64,000 bases of DNA from Flavobacteriales bacterium (GCA_019638085.1 JAHBUL010000009.1:1-64000); one strand, 5' to 3'. Numbered from the stretch's first letter, positions 1 to 9,373 are shown. A program made the numbers and translations. Notes: generated by a model not told the origin, from the letters alone.

Positions 1-1
1 A

Positions 2-2338
2 GGCAACGGGACCTACGCTTGGAGCGGGCCCAACGGATTCACAAGCACAGAGCAGAACCCATCCGTGGGTGCCGCAGGAACCTACACCTTGGTGGTGACC
101 GGTGCCAATGGTTGCACAAGCACCGCTACTGCCCAAGTGGAGCAGGATGCTGAAGTGCCCGGTGCAACGGCACAGGGTGGAACGCTCAACTGCAACATCA
201 GCGAGATCATGCTCCTGGCTACCGGTAATGGAACCTACAGCTGGACTGGACCGAACGGCTTTATCAGCACCGAGCAGAACCCTGTGGTGACTGAAGCTGG
301 AACATACGTCCTCACCGTAACAGGCGCTAACGGTTGCACCAGCACCGCGAACGCTACGGTAAACCTCGACAACACTCTCCCAGGAGCACTAGCTGCTGGC
401 GGAACGCTCAACTGCAGCATCAGCGAGATCACCCTCCAAGGAACCGGCAATGGAACCTATAGCTGGAGCGGCCCTGCCGGATTCACTTCAAACGACCAGA
501 ACCCCACCGTATCTGCCCCTGGCTCATACACCTTGCTGGTGACAGGAAGCAACGGTTGCACTAGCACGGCCACTGCTGATGTGGAACAGGACAGCACCGT
601 ACCGGGAGCACAGGCGTTCGGCGGCACCTTGACCTGCGCTGCAACCAGCGTCACCCTGCAAGGTGTCGGCAACGGAACCTTCGCATGGACCGGACCGAAC
701 GGCTTCAGCAGCACAATGCAGAATGTCACCGTCACCGAGGTTGGCACGTACACGCTCACGGTGATGGGAGCCAATGGCTGCACCAGCACAGCTGATGCGA
801 TCGTTGACCAGAATATTACGGCACCTGGCGCCCAAGCTACCGGCGGCATGCTCGACTGCACGACACATACTGCGGTCCTTCACGGCTACGGTAACGGCAC
901 ATTCGCATGGAGTGGACCGAACGGTTTCAGCAGCACAATGCAGAACCCCGAGGTAGCTGATGCTGGAACGTACACCCTCGTGGTGACTGGTGCCAATGGC
1001 TGCACGAGCACAGCAACAGCATCAGTACTGCCCGAGGAATGCGGAGGTTGCGAAGCACCGATCATCATCTCATGTGCTCCGGCCGTGACCACCGTGGAGT
1101 GCGATGCTTCCATCGACCCGGAGGACATTGGCTTCCCCATCCTCCGTAAAGACACGGAATGCCCGCTGGTGAATTACTTCAACTACTACGATGAATTCAG
1201 CGGGATCTGTCCGATCACCGTCATCCGTCACTGGACATTCCGGGACGAAGCTGGTAACGAGGAGACCTGCACCCAGACCATCCTGATCGTAGACACACAG
1301 GCTCCGGTATTGATGAACGTGCCTGAGGACGTGACCGTGATCTGCAGCGATGTGCCCGAAGTCCCCAAGAATGTTTGGGCTTCAGATTGCAAGAACACCG
1401 TGGACGTTGAAGTGAACGATGTGCTGGTCGCTGGTCCGGACGAATCCACGTATACCATCGAACGCACGTTTACTGCAACCGATGCCTGCGGAAATACAGC
1501 TTCAGCTACCCAGGTGATCTCCGTGGTCGGCTGCAAAACCGCCTGCGAGACCCCGATCATCATCTCTTGTGCTCCGGCTGAAACCACTGTGGAATGCGGC
1601 ACCTCCATCGACCCGGAGGACATCGGTCTGCCGGTCACCCGCAAGAGCCCTGACTGCCCCGAGGTGAACTTCTTCACATACGAAGATCTGATCAGCGGTA
1701 CTTGCCCTGTGACCGTCAAGCGAACTTGGACCATAAGTGACGCTGATGGTAATGCGGAAAACTGCGTGCAAATGATCTATATCGTGGACACGGAGGCACC
1801 TATGCTCAGCTGTATGGACTACGAAGTGACCGTGGACTGTGACGCGATCCCGGAAGCTGAGAAATGCTCGGCAACGGACAACTGTGACAGCGACATGGAG
1901 GTGTTCATGACCGAGGAGACCGGCAAGGGGGATTGCGAGAGCGGATACACGATCACCCGCACCTACACTGCCGCTGATGCCTGCGGCAATACGGCAACCA
2001 CCGTGCAGATCATCCATGTGATCAGCGGTGGCAACGCACCAAAGGCCATGCAAACACCAGTGATCGACCCAGCGCCCATCACCCATGTACAGGTGGCCCC
2101 GAACCCCTTCCGCAAGCATAGCACCATCAGCTTTACGAGCGAAGTATCCGGACGCGCTACTGTAGTGCTGATGGACATGCTGGGTCACCAAGTGGCTACG
2201 CTGATGGACAAGGATGTTGAGAAAGGAGCGAAGATCAACTTGGAGTTCAAGCCGGAAAGTGAGAGCGGAGCCTTGTTCTTCTACCGTATCACACTGAACA
2301 ATTACCACACTACCGGAAAGATCATGTACCGACCTTGA
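2..2338 (+). CDS. T9SS-sorted repeat adhesin (5' partial)
   Basis: The reading frame is already open at base 2, so the N-terminus lies outside the window; 778 residues are visible. It begins with at least five Ig/PKD-like modules whose GNGTY/GNGTF motif recurs at bases 2, 224, 446, 668 and 890, an exact 222 bp (74 aa) period. Two cysteine-containing HYR-like blocks follow, each starting near PIIISCAP (about residues 355 and 517). The end (VQVAPNPF...IMYRP) is a T9SS type A C-terminal sorting domain, so the protein is probably exported by T9SS and anchored or released at the cell surface. A hairpin terminator follows at 2360. Its ligand is unknown; an adhesive role is inferred from the repeat architecture. 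Confidence 0.85.
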   Translation, partial: GNGTYAWSGPNGFTSTEQNPSVGAAGTYTLVVTGANGCTSTATAQVEQDAEVPGATAQGGTLNCNISEIMLLATGNGTYSWTGPNGFISTEQNPVVTEAGTYVLTVTGANGCTSTANATVNLDNTLPGALAAGGTLNCSISEITLQGTGNGTYSWSGPAGFTSNDQNPTVSAPGSYTLLVTGSNGCTSTATADVEQDSTVPGAQAFGGTLTCAATSVTLQGVGNGTFAWTGPNGFSSTMQNVTVTEVGTYTLTVMGANGCTSTADAIVDQNITAPGAQATGGMLDCTTHTAVLHGYGNGTFAWSGPNGFSSTMQNPEVADAGTYTLVVTGANGCTSTATASVLPEECGGCEAPIIISCAPAVTTVECDASIDPEDIGFPILRKDTECPLVNYFNYYDEFSGICPITVIRHWTFRDEAGNEETCTQTILIVDTQAPVLMNVPEDVTVICSDVPEVPKNVWASDCKNTVDVEVNDVLVAGPDESTYTIERTFTATDACGNTASATQVISVVGCKTACETPIIISCAPAETTVECGTSIDPEDIGLPVTRKSPDCPEVNFFTYEDLISGTCPVTVKRTWTISDADGNAENCVQMIYIVDTEAPMLSCMDYEVTVDCDAIPEAEKCSATDNCDSDMEVFMTEETGKGDCESGYTITRTYTAADACGNTATTVQIIHVISGGNAPKAMQTPVIDPAPITHVQVAPNPFRKHSTISFTSEVSGRATVVLMDMLGHQVATLMDKDVEKGAKINLEFKPESESGALFFYRITLNNYHTTGKIMYRP

Positions 2339-2359
2339 TCTTTGCCGAACCACAAGATG

Positions 2360-2387
2360 GAAGCCCTCGCCTTTGGTGGGGGCTTTC
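2360..2387 (+). terminator. Rho-independent terminator after T9SS adhesin
   Basis: AAGCCCTCGCC and GGTGGGGGCTT can pair around a short loop (with two G-U pairs), 22 bases after the adhesin stop. The downstream T-run is weak (TTTCGTC). It separates the adhesin from rarA and argues against the longer rarA start at 2342. Confidence 0.6.
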
Positions 2388-2402
2388 GTCGTTCAGTGTG
2401 GG

Positions 2403-2410
2403 TAATTTCG
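2403..2410 (+). promoter_or_regulatory. Putative -7 box of rarA (TAATTTCG)
   Basis: TAATTTCG fits the Bacteroidota -7 pattern TAnnTTTG with the T-to-C variant seen at other starts in this window. It lies 9 bases before the ATG at 2420, implying a very short leader. No clear -33 element was established. Confidence 0.4.
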
Positions 2411-2419
2411 CGGCACAAC

Positions 2420-3718
2420 ATGGAAACAACGCCACTTGCCGAACGGATGCGGCCCTCCACCCTGGACGAGATCGTTGGTCAGGAACACTTGGTGGGCCCT
2501 GATGGGATCATCCGGAAAGCGATCGCAGGCAAGATCTTGCCCAGCATGATCCTATGGGGGCCTCCTGGAGTGGGCAAGACCACCATGGCACGCCTACTGG
2601 CAAAGGAACTGGACCGACCTTTCCACACGTTGAGCGCCATCAGTAGTGGGGTGAAGGATATCCGCGAGGTGATCGGGAAGGCAGGAGGAAGCGGACTCTT
2701 TTCGCGCAGTGCAGTGCTTTTCATCGACGAGATCCATCGCTTCAGCAAGGCCCAGCAGGATTCACTGCTCGGTGCTGTGGAGAAAGGTGTGATCACTTTG
2801 ATCGGTGCCACTACGGAGAATCCATCATTCGAGGTCATTAGCGCATTGCTATCGCGGTCACAGGTGTATATCCTGAAGCCGCTCACCGTGGAGAGCCTCA
2901 CCGGATTGCTCCATCGGGCAATGCAAGAGGATCCGGAACTTCAGAAGGAAAAGATCGAACTGAAGGAGACCGATGCCTTGATGCGAGCCAGTGGCGGCGA
3001 TGCCCGAAGACTGCTGAACACCTTTGAGCTTTGTGTTCGGGCAGCCCGGCCATCCGGTGATCACGGCAGCGGAGATCACCCCATTCTGATCACCGATGCC
3101 TTGGTACATGAAGTGGTGCAGACCACTGCCGCCCGATATGATAAACAGGGAGAGCAGCACTATGACATAGTAAGCGCATTCATCAAAAGCATGCGCGGCA
3201 GTGATCCCAATGCAGCTGTGTACTGGCTTGCCCGTATGGTTGAAGGAGGTGAAGACCCCTTGTTCATTGCTCGGCGGATGCTGATCCTAGCCAGTGAGGA
3301 TATTGGAAATGCAGACCCGAACGCCTTGCTAATGGCCACCACGGCCATGCAGGCAGCCAAGATGATCGGCTGGCCCGAAAGCAGGATCGTGCTATCCCAA
3401 TGTGCTGTTTATCTGGCCTGTGCCCCGAAGAGCAACGCCAGCTACCTCGCCATCGGCGAGGCCCAGCAGATGGTGAAGTCCACTGGGGACCTGCCTGTTC
3501 CGATCCACTTGCGCAATGCGCCCACCAAGCTGATGAAGGACCTCGGTCATGGGAAGGACTATCAATACAGCCACGATGCTCCGGGCCATTTCTCCGAACA
3601 GGAATTCCTGCCTGCGGAATTGAGTGGCAAAGCCTTTTACAAACCAGGCGATAACCGGAGGGAGCAAGCCTTCGCCGCTTATCTCCAACAGGTCTGGGGA
3701 AGTAAATATGATAAGTGA
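2420..3718 (+). CDS. rarA: Replication-associated recombination ATPase RarA
   Basis: A 432 aa AAA+ ATPase of the RarA/MgsA/WRNIP1 family, which acts at stalled replication forks and is related to clamp-loader subunits. Walker A GPPGVGKTT is at residues 47-55 and Walker B LFIDEIHRF follows about 55 residues later, with sensor motif GATTENPSF and the family's C-terminal tetramerisation region (ASEDIGNADP, CAVYLACAPKSN). The ATG at 2420 is chosen because a terminator hairpin occupies 2360-2387 and the protein then begins METTPLAERMRP, typical of the family. It probably forms its own transcription unit. Confidence 0.95.
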   Translation: METTPLAERMRPSTLDEIVGQEHLVGPDGIIRKAIAGKILPSMILWGPPGVGKTTMARLLAKELDRPFHTLSAISSGVKDIREVIGKAGGSGLFSRSAVLFIDEIHRFSKAQQDSLLGAVEKGVITLIGATTENPSFEVISALLSRSQVYILKPLTVESLTGLLHRAMQEDPELQKEKIELKETDALMRASGGDARRLLNTFELCVRAARPSGDHGSGDHPILITDALVHEVVQTTAARYDKQGEQHYDIVSAFIKSMRGSDPNAAVYWLARMVEGGEDPLFIARRMLILASEDIGNADPNALLMATTAMQAAKMIGWPESRIVLSQCAVYLACAPKSNASYLAIGEAQQMVKSTGDLPVPIHLRNAPTKLMKDLGHGKDYQYSHDAPGHFSEQEFLPAELSGKAFYKPGDNRREQAFAAYLQQVWGSKYDK

Positions 3719-3720
3719 CT

Positions 3721-4167
3721 TCAATGCGCCCTTTCCGCTTCCATGAAGCTCCGGTGCATATCATAGATGATGCCCAAGCTCACCATCAAGCCCCCGATGG
3801 CCTGCTCAACGATCTGCCAGACAAGATCCACCACAACATGCTGGATGCCGTGGCTGGCAAAGGAAAGCCCCGATACGAGCACCACTAGGTAGATAAACAC
3901 GCCGATCACACTACCTACCAGCATGGCCTTTAACGGAAACGCTGTTTTAAGGGAGATCCACTCCCTCGCAATGGCCAAATGAACCGCCAGCGTAAGCAGC
4001 AGTCCGATAAACAAATAGGCGAGACTGGACAGACCGAAGTAGAGCCATGGATCCATCCGCAGATCGGATATATCCGTGAGAGCAAGGCCATGCCACACAT
4101 AGGAGATGCCGGACATCACCACTGCGCTCAAAAACCAAGGAAACAAGATGCGTCGTTTAAGCAACAC
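3721..4167 (-). CDS. Small four-helix membrane protein
   Basis: Family not recognised. The 148 aa product has four hydrophobic segments (ILFPWFLSAVVMSGISYVW; LYFGLSSLAYLFIGLLLTLAV; LVGSVIGVFIYLVVLVSGL; a weaker one around IVEQAIGGLMVSLGII), so it is probably an inner membrane protein. The start is uncertain. GTG at 4167 (or TTG at 4164) is chosen because an exact TAAATTTG box lies just upstream at 4198-4191; an ATG at 4242 would add 25 residues but would lie upstream of that box. It is convergent with rarA (2 bp between the ends) and divergent from the lipoprotein gene at 4255. Confidence 0.6.
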   Translation of the reverse strand: MLLKRRILFPWFLSAVVMSGISYVWHGLALTDISDLRMDPWLYFGLSSLAYLFIGLLLTLAVHLAIAREWISLKTAFPLKAMLVGSVIGVFIYLVVLVSGLSFASHGIQHVVVDLVWQIVEQAIGGLMVSLGIIYDMHRSFMEAERAH

Positions 4168-4190
4168 TTCGGGTGTTTTTACCCGGTTTG

Positions 4191-4198
4191 CAAATTTA
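4191..4198 (-). promoter_or_regulatory. Putative -7 box TAAATTTG
   Basis: The minus-strand reading is TAAATTTG, an 8/8 match to TAnnTTTG. A TTTG about 16 bases further upstream could be the -33 element. It would drive the membrane protein gene with a leader of about 20 bases to GTG 4167. Confidence 0.45.
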
Positions 4199-4254
4199 AG
4201 CCACAAGGCAGCAGCAAACCAGATGAATGTGCCTTGACCCATACCTTGCCGACC

Positions 4255-5859
4255 ATGCACCGACCGCTTTCCCGGACCGTGATCTCCTGCCTGCTCCTTC
4301 TGGCCATGTCCATCGCATCTTGCAGGAAGGATCGGCCCCAACCGCAATGGGACCTGGACATCTTGGCTCCCTTGATGACCACCTCGTTAACCATCGGGGA
4401 TCTCGTGCCGGACAGCATTCTGAGCGCAGATGCCCAAGGGAATGTCAGCATTCTTTACAGCGCCGAGTTGTTCTCGATATCGCTGGACACGGTTCTCACT
4501 GCACCCGACACCAGTTTCAGGTATGCCTATGCCTTACCGTTTCCCGGGCCGGTGCAATTCCAGCCCGGCGCCACGTTCAACACCAATGATGATGTGACGC
4601 ATTTCGATCTGGACGACCTACAACTTACTAAGCTGATCGTTCGCTCCGGCCAAGTGGATGTGGCTATTACCAGCATGATGAACGGTCATATCATCGGCAA
4701 CTTCTCGTTGCCGGGCGCATCGTTGAACGGCATTCCATTCAGCATCCAGCAACCACTTCCCCCAGGCACGCCTGGATCGCCCAGCATGGGCCACACCAGC
4801 AGGCCCTTGGACGGATATGTATTCGACATGCGTGGGCCGGACCAGGATGCCGTGAACAGCTTGGCCACACACATCAGCTATTCCAATTCGCCGGATGGGA
4901 ACATCATCTCGATCACCAACATGGACAGCCTTCTGGCTGTTGTGAGCTATTATGATATCGTCCCCCAATATGCCACCGGCTCCTTCGGCACGCGTACCAT
5001 TACCGTAGAGCCGGCAACCACCGACCTCGATCTCTTCCAGAACATAAGTGGGGGCTTGGATCTGGACCAAGTGACGGCCCAATTGAGGATCCGTAACGGC
5101 ATCGGCGTGGATGCCAGGGCGAACATCCATTACATCCGCTCCCATAACTCCTCCAATGGCAATGATGTGGATCTGATCGGCAGCTTCACCTCCGGACCGG
5201 TGAACATTGATCGGGCGACCGATCTTGGCAGTAGCTTCCAACCCGCGCTGAACAGCATCAACTTGGACCAAGGCAACAGCAATATTGACGTATTCCTCGA
5301 GAACTTACCTGACCAGATCGGCTATGCCATGGATATCACCATCAATCCGTTGGGGAACATCAGTAATGGTCATGACTTTCTTTATTACGACAGCAAATTG
5401 ACCGCTGAAATGGAGGTGGACATTCCACTTCGCTTGATCGCCACTGACCTGACCTTGCGAAAGACGGTGACCGTGGACCTACCGGGATCAGCTGATGCTC
5501 ATGCATGGAAAAGCGGTATGCTACATCTTTTTGCAGCGAATGGATTTCCGTTCAGTGCAGGCATCGAACTGGCCATAGTGGACCAGAATGGCCAGATCCT
5601 TGCCGTACTTGCCCCGGGAGGCACGGTTGGTTCGGGGGTAATGGGTTCGGATGGTTTCGTATCCGCAAGCTCCTCAAGCCAAGTGGATGTGGAGGTGACC
5701 CCAACCCAAATGAACTTACTCCAACAGAACGGGAAGTTGCTTATCACGGCCACCTTCAACACAGCCGACCAAAGCCAGCATGTGCAGATCCTCGAGCGAT
5801 ATCGCATGGACCTGCAATTGACCGTTGATGCCAATTACACCGTGAATGGCGATGAATGA
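4255..5859 (+). CDS. Exported lipoprotein of unknown function
   Basis: The 534 aa product starts with a lipoprotein signal peptide (VISCLLLLAMSIASC, lipobox Cys near residue 21) followed by KDRPQPQWDLDILAPL. The body is rich in beta-strand-like segments and contains no motif I recognise. The opening resembles Bacteroidota envelope lipoproteins that begin with a statement of the form 'WD.DILAPL', but I cannot assign a family. ATG 4255 is chosen because it places the signal peptide at the N-terminus. It overlaps the next gene (barrel-like, 5846) by 14 bp, suggesting that the pair is co-transcribed and works together in the outer membrane. Confidence 0.8.
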   Translation: MHRPLSRTVISCLLLLAMSIASCRKDRPQPQWDLDILAPLMTTSLTIGDLVPDSILSADAQGNVSILYSAELFSISLDTVLTAPDTSFRYAYALPFPGPVQFQPGATFNTNDDVTHFDLDDLQLTKLIVRSGQVDVAITSMMNGHIIGNFSLPGASLNGIPFSIQQPLPPGTPGSPSMGHTSRPLDGYVFDMRGPDQDAVNSLATHISYSNSPDGNIISITNMDSLLAVVSYYDIVPQYATGSFGTRTITVEPATTDLDLFQNISGGLDLDQVTAQLRIRNGIGVDARANIHYIRSHNSSNGNDVDLIGSFTSGPVNIDRATDLGSSFQPALNSINLDQGNSNIDVFLENLPDQIGYAMDITINPLGNISNGHDFLYYDSKLTAEMEVDIPLRLIATDLTLRKTVTVDLPGSADAHAWKSGMLHLFAANGFPFSAGIELAIVDQNGQILAVLAPGGTVGSGVMGSDGFVSASSSSQVDVEVTPTQMNLLQQNGKLLITATFNTADQSQHVQILERYRMDLQLTVDANYTVNGDE

Positions 5860-7096
5860 TCGCTGCTTGTGGTGGATCCCATTGGTCATCCCCGTATTTG
5901 TATCGGCCCAAGTGGACAGTACTGAGCTGCCCTTCACAGGTCCCGACCACCGCTTCACTATAGAGGCCATTGGCTCCTATGATTCCAACGTGATCTACAA
6001 CGACCTGGTGATGGGTATTTATCGGGGCGGTCCCCTGAGCGGCGAGGTGCGCAAAAGGACATTGGATGTGCTGGGTAGTGGGAACCGCGCTGGATCTGAA
6101 CAGGAAGGAACAGCCACATACACATGGGGGGACAGCCTCTTTGGCCGATCCGGCCTGAGACCACGCTTCAGCATGGGCTACCGGGACTTTTTGGGGATGC
6201 GCTTTACGCGTGATGCGTTTGCACTTTCCTTTTTCGGCAATGCAGCTTTCGAAGGAAGAACCGCACACATTGGCCCCAGCAACTTCGAGCAGATCAATTA
6301 TCAAACATTCAGCTTCGGGGTGGAGGACCGGCGGACCGGTTCATTCCTTGAGCTGGGTGTGGTGAACGGAAGGGCGTTGAACTCGGGACAACTACACACT
6401 GCGGACCTGTACACTGCAATGGACGGGCGTTACCTGGAACTCGAACTGGACGGCAATTATCATAGAAGTGATACGGGAAGCACGGGACTTTCCAATGGTA
6501 TCGGTGCAGTGCTCTCCATGCAGTGGAGGAAACCGCTGCAATTGTTCCAGTCGCCCGGGGCGCTCTCCATCACGGTAACGGACTTGGGATTTATTGCTTG
6601 GAACCCGAATTCCCTATCGGTGACGAAGGACTCCACGATCAGGTTTGAAGGTTTGGAAGTATCCGGGATCTTGGACTTGGACGACCTGATCCTGAATGAA
6701 AACACCCTCCAGGATAGTCTCGGATTGGGCTACTCGAAAGGCGGCTATCTCCGGATGCTTCCCGCCAGGATGGAAGCCAAACTCGAATTCGGAAGAGAGT
6801 ACAAGGGGCATTCCGCTTTTCTGCGATCCGCTTATGCCGTATCGGTTGACTATCGACTTCTTCCGGGCTATGTCCCCTATGCCATAGTGGACAGGAATTT
6901 GGAGCTCACCAAATGCATCATGGTGCAGGTAGGCGCGGCATATGGCGGTTTTGGGGACCTACGCGCTCGTCTTGGGCTACAAGCCCTCCTCGGGAAACAT
7001 GTTGGCATCCGCCTTGGGACACCCAATCTTATCGGTCTCGCTTCCGGTCAGGCCCGGGGAAAGGCGGTCGCAGCCAATATTGAAATGGTCTGGTAA
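5846..7096 (+). CDS. DUF5723-like outer membrane protein
   Basis: The 416 aa product has an N-terminal signal peptide (WWIPLVIPVFVSAQ) and alternating aromatic/glycine beta-strand segments (ARPRFSMGYRDF, FALSFFGNAAFEG, VSVDYRLLPGYVPYA, VGIRLGTPNLIGLAS), resembling the Bacteroidota DUF5723 beta-barrel family. The start is 5846, or possibly the ATG at 5852; either overlaps the lipoprotein gene upstream, so translation is probably coupled. Outer membrane location is inferred. No ligand or transport role can be read from the sequence. It ends 12 bp before the convergent gene at 7109. Confidence 0.7.
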   Translation: MAMNDRCLWWIPLVIPVFVSAQVDSTELPFTGPDHRFTIEAIGSYDSNVIYNDLVMGIYRGGPLSGEVRKRTLDVLGSGNRAGSEQEGTATYTWGDSLFGRSGLRPRFSMGYRDFLGMRFTRDAFALSFFGNAAFEGRTAHIGPSNFEQINYQTFSFGVEDRRTGSFLELGVVNGRALNSGQLHTADLYTAMDGRYLELELDGNYHRSDTGSTGLSNGIGAVLSMQWRKPLQLFQSPGALSITVTDLGFIAWNPNSLSVTKDSTIRFEGLEVSGILDLDDLILNENTLQDSLGLGYSKGGYLRMLPARMEAKLEFGREYKGHSAFLRSAYAVSVDYRLLPGYVPYAIVDRNLELTKCIMVQVGAAYGGFGDLRARLGLQALLGKHVGIRLGTPNLIGLASGQARGKAVAANIEMVW

Positions 7097-7108
7097 ACGA
7101 AGCAAGGC

Positions 7109-8215
7109 TCAGTTCTCGGCAAGGGCCTCGCTCTCGTAAATGAGCTTTGAGCAACTCGTACCGTTCTTGAAATAGAACACCCCACTGTACTTACGGGCTA
7201 CGCGGCGGTATTCGGTGCTACGTTCTCCCTGTTGTACTTTGATGACCGTAACCACCTCGTTCGGCTCCACGATCACATCATGATGTCTTATTACCGTTTC
7301 CGGGGATGGCTCGAACTTCGGCCTGGGCTCCACCCCTTTCCTTGGCACCGCCGCCTCTACGGGTGAGTGCTCCTCTTCCATGCGCGGCGCAGAGGACCTG
7401 CGCTGTTCCGCACCTTCCATCGGCTTGGAGTGCATGCTGGCCCTTACCGGTTTAGCAACAGGAACCTTTCGTTCCGGCTTTACTGGCGCTGGTTCAGGTT
7501 TTGAAGGAGGTGGAACTTCAGACACAGCGGGCGCCGCCTTTGCTTGTGCCGGTTCGGGAATGGGGGCATCCTGCTTGGCCTCTGCCTTGGCTTGGGTCGC
7601 TGCTTCCTTAGCAGCGCGTGCATCGGCTTTGGCCTTTTCCTTGGCCTCCTGATCCTTGCGTTTCCGAGCATCGGCCAGTTCACGCTCCTCTTCCTTCTGC
7701 TTCATGTCCAGTTCTGCCTGCGCCGCTTCCAAAGCACTCTGTATGCTTTTGGTATAGTCCGTATCGTAATCGAAGTCGACCAAAGCTGCATCATATCGGA
7801 TCATGCCTACCGGTTGATTGAATACCACGGTGTTCATGCCGTCATATTGCTTGAACAGGGAAACCACGAAATCGAACGGAGTGAAGCCGATCTGCGCAGC
7901 TGTAGCAGGAACGTACGTATTGAACGACAGCTTCTTCGTCACAAAGCCATCCTTCTCAAAGGAAAGCACATAGTTCTTGTTCAATTCCATCTCCATGGAA
8001 AACCGATTGAGATCGGTGGAGATGGTCCGGTGCTTCTCACCATCCATATACACCACCATACGGCAGCCATCCAGCCCCGCACCTTCCACTTTCAAGCGGC
8101 CGTTGATGGTGAATTTGGCTTGGGCCATGGCCACGGTAGTAACCACCACGGCGAGCATGACCCACAAGGCACGTAACAGGCGCAATCGTACGGGGCCGGT
8201 CATCTGTCGGATCAC
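7109..8215 (-). CDS. Exported carboxypeptidase-regulatory-like protein with Lys/Ala/Glu stalk
   Basis: The 368 aa product has a signal peptide (VMLAVVVTTVAMAQ), a carboxypeptidase-D-regulatory-like N-terminal domain (FTINGRLKVEGAG...YVLSFEKDGFVTKKL) and a block (FKQYDGMNTVVFNQPVGMIRYDAAL) shared with the products at 26044 and 28744. About 60 residues of charged coiled coil follow (KQKEEERELADARKRKDQE), reminiscent of TolA stalks, then a Pro-rich linker and a C-terminal domain ending in VFYFKNGTSCSKLIYESEAL. The GTG start at 8215 overlaps the stop of the 40 aa ORF upstream (GTGA); ATG at 8203 is the alternative. Function is unknown; periplasmic or outer-membrane-linked location is inferred. 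Confidence 0.75.
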   Translation of the reverse strand: MIRQMTGPVRLRLLRALWVMLAVVVTTVAMAQAKFTINGRLKVEGAGLDGCRMVVYMDGEKHRTISTDLNRFSMEMELNKNYVLSFEKDGFVTKKLSFNTYVPATAAQIGFTPFDFVVSLFKQYDGMNTVVFNQPVGMIRYDAALVDFDYDTDYTKSIQSALEAAQAELDMKQKEEERELADARKRKDQEAKEKAKADARAAKEAATQAKAEAKQDAPIPEPAQAKAAPAVSEVPPPSKPEPAPVKPERKVPVAKPVRASMHSKPMEGAEQRRSSAPRMEEEHSPVEAAVPRKGVEPRPKFEPSPETVIRHHDVIVEPNEVVTVIKVQQGERSTEYRRVARKYSGVFYFKNGTSCSKLIYESEALAEN

Positions 8216-8334
8216 GACGCCAGTATCGCAGTTGAAATAAGTCCTTTCGCAAGCATCGCGGCCACTAAGCCCACCACGAGGACACCGGCCATGATCAATG
8301 TGCGTACGGCCACGGAGTTGTTCGGCTTTACCAT
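8212..8334 (-). CDS. 40 aa single-helix membrane peptide, coupled to the next gene
   Basis: A 41-codon ORF (ATG at 8334, TGA at 8214-8212), previously easy to miss because of its size. The product starts MVKPNNSVAVRTLIM and continues with one hydrophobic helix (AGVLVVGLVAAMLAKGLIST). Its TGA overlaps the GTG start of the downstream exported protein as GTGA, which suggests translational coupling. There is no recognisable family. The ordered amphipathic start, single transmembrane segment and overlap make it more likely real than chance, but short ORFs in GC-rich DNA need independent support. Confidence 0.5.
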   Translation of the reverse strand: MVKPNNSVAVRTLIMAGVLVVGLVAAMLAKGLISTAILAS

Positions 8335-8444
8335 GATCAAAAGAGTTTCCACCCTTTACGTACTTACTACAGGAAAAGGTTACGAAAACCCGCCTTCAAG
8401 TAGAATGAAACCACTGTAGATCTCTTGCGTATGAACGGTTTGAA

Positions 8445-8972
8445 ATGACACGTACCCTCTTTCTGCTTACCGCACTTCTGATCACCCGGATTTTGCCGGC
8501 GCAAGGAACAGCGGTGCCTCCGGAGACTGTTGATGAACTTTTCCACAAGGGTGAACAAGCATACCGGAACGGGGGATACACCCAAGCGATCCAGTTGTAT
8601 ACATCAGTTTTGGAAATCGACCCGGAATACCTGAATGCCTACCTCCAACGAGGGTTTTGCCACAGCCTACAACGTGAATATGAGGACGCCATCGCCGACT
8701 TCTCATCCGTGATCAACCGCAAGGAAGACCACTTATGGGCCTATACGAGCCGGGGAAGCGCCTACGGCAAACTGGGAATGCAAGATCTGGCGATGCAGGA
8801 TTTCAATACGGTACTTCGCTTGGATCCACGGAATCAGGAAGCCTACAACAACCGCGGCTGGGCCAAGAAGGCATCGGGCGATATCAAAGGTGCTTGCGAG
8901 GATTGGCACACGAGCCGAAAGATGGGCAACGCCGAAGCCAAGATCATCCTGAAGAACAACCGATGCAAATGA
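8445..8972 (+). CDS. Exported TPR protein
   Basis: The 175 aa product has an N-terminal signal peptide (LFLLTALLITRILPAQG) followed by three TPR units: VDELFHKGEQAYRNGGYTQA, EYLNAYLQRGFCHSLQREYE and HLWAYTSRGSAYGKLGMQDL, with a partial fourth at AYNNRGWAKKASGDIKGA. TPRs mediate protein-protein contacts; the partner is unknown. The last unit (GACEDWHTSRKMGN) is common in Bacteroidota TPR proteins with a Sel1-like end. The stop overlaps the next start as ATGA at 8969, so the two genes are translationally coupled. Confidence 0.85.
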   Translation: MTRTLFLLTALLITRILPAQGTAVPPETVDELFHKGEQAYRNGGYTQAIQLYTSVLEIDPEYLNAYLQRGFCHSLQREYEDAIADFSSVINRKEDHLWAYTSRGSAYGKLGMQDLAMQDFNTVLRLDPRNQEAYNNRGWAKKASGDIKGACEDWHTSRKMGNAEAKIILKNNRCK

Positions 8973-9373
8973 TACGCACACTCCTGATCACCGTCCTGGT
9001 CCCATGGCTCTGGATACCAGCTGCCGCTCAAGACCAGAGTTATGCCGATTGCTTGGTAAAGGCCACTAGCAGTTGGGGCCAACCTTGCGATAAATGTGAG
9101 ATCTACTCCGGCTACAAGCGCGATTACAGCACCGTATACCAACTCGAACTGCGGAACATCTGCGGTGAAATGATGGAGGTGAAGGTGGCCATGGAAGAAA
9201 GCAATGGCACGTGGCGCACCTTTCCGGTAAAGGTTCTGGCCGGAGGCGATACCCTGGCGACATTCGCATGCCGCGGCACGGGCAAATACCTCTATTGGGC
9301 CCGCAGGGTGAATGATACCGAGATCCTGCTCCCTACCGATGGAGAGATCGTGAGTGCCTATCCGGGCAGGTGA
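8969..9373 (+). CDS. Small exported protein coupled to the TPR gene
   Basis: The 134 aa product has a signal peptide (LLITVLVPWLWIPAAAQ) and a compact mature domain with four cysteines (DCLVK, QPCDKCE, RNICGE, FACRGTG), probably disulfide-bonded in the periplasm. Family not recognised. ATG 8969 is chosen because it forms an ATGA overlap with the stop of the TPR protein; an in-frame ATG at 8963 adds two residues. Co-translation suggests that the two products interact. Confidence 0.75.
   Translation: MIRTLLITVLVPWLWIPAAAQDQSYADCLVKATSSWGQPCDKCEIYSGYKRDYSTVYQLELRNICGEMMEVKVAMEESNGTWRTFPVKVLAGGDTLATFACRGTGKYLYWARRVNDTEILLPTDGEIVSAYPGR

Noticed and set aside
2-1030. 222 bp period DNA suggesting a CRISPR-like array
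   Set aside because: The period is a multiple of three, continues through an open frame and encodes Ig/PKD-like modules; there are no short identical repeats with unique spacers.
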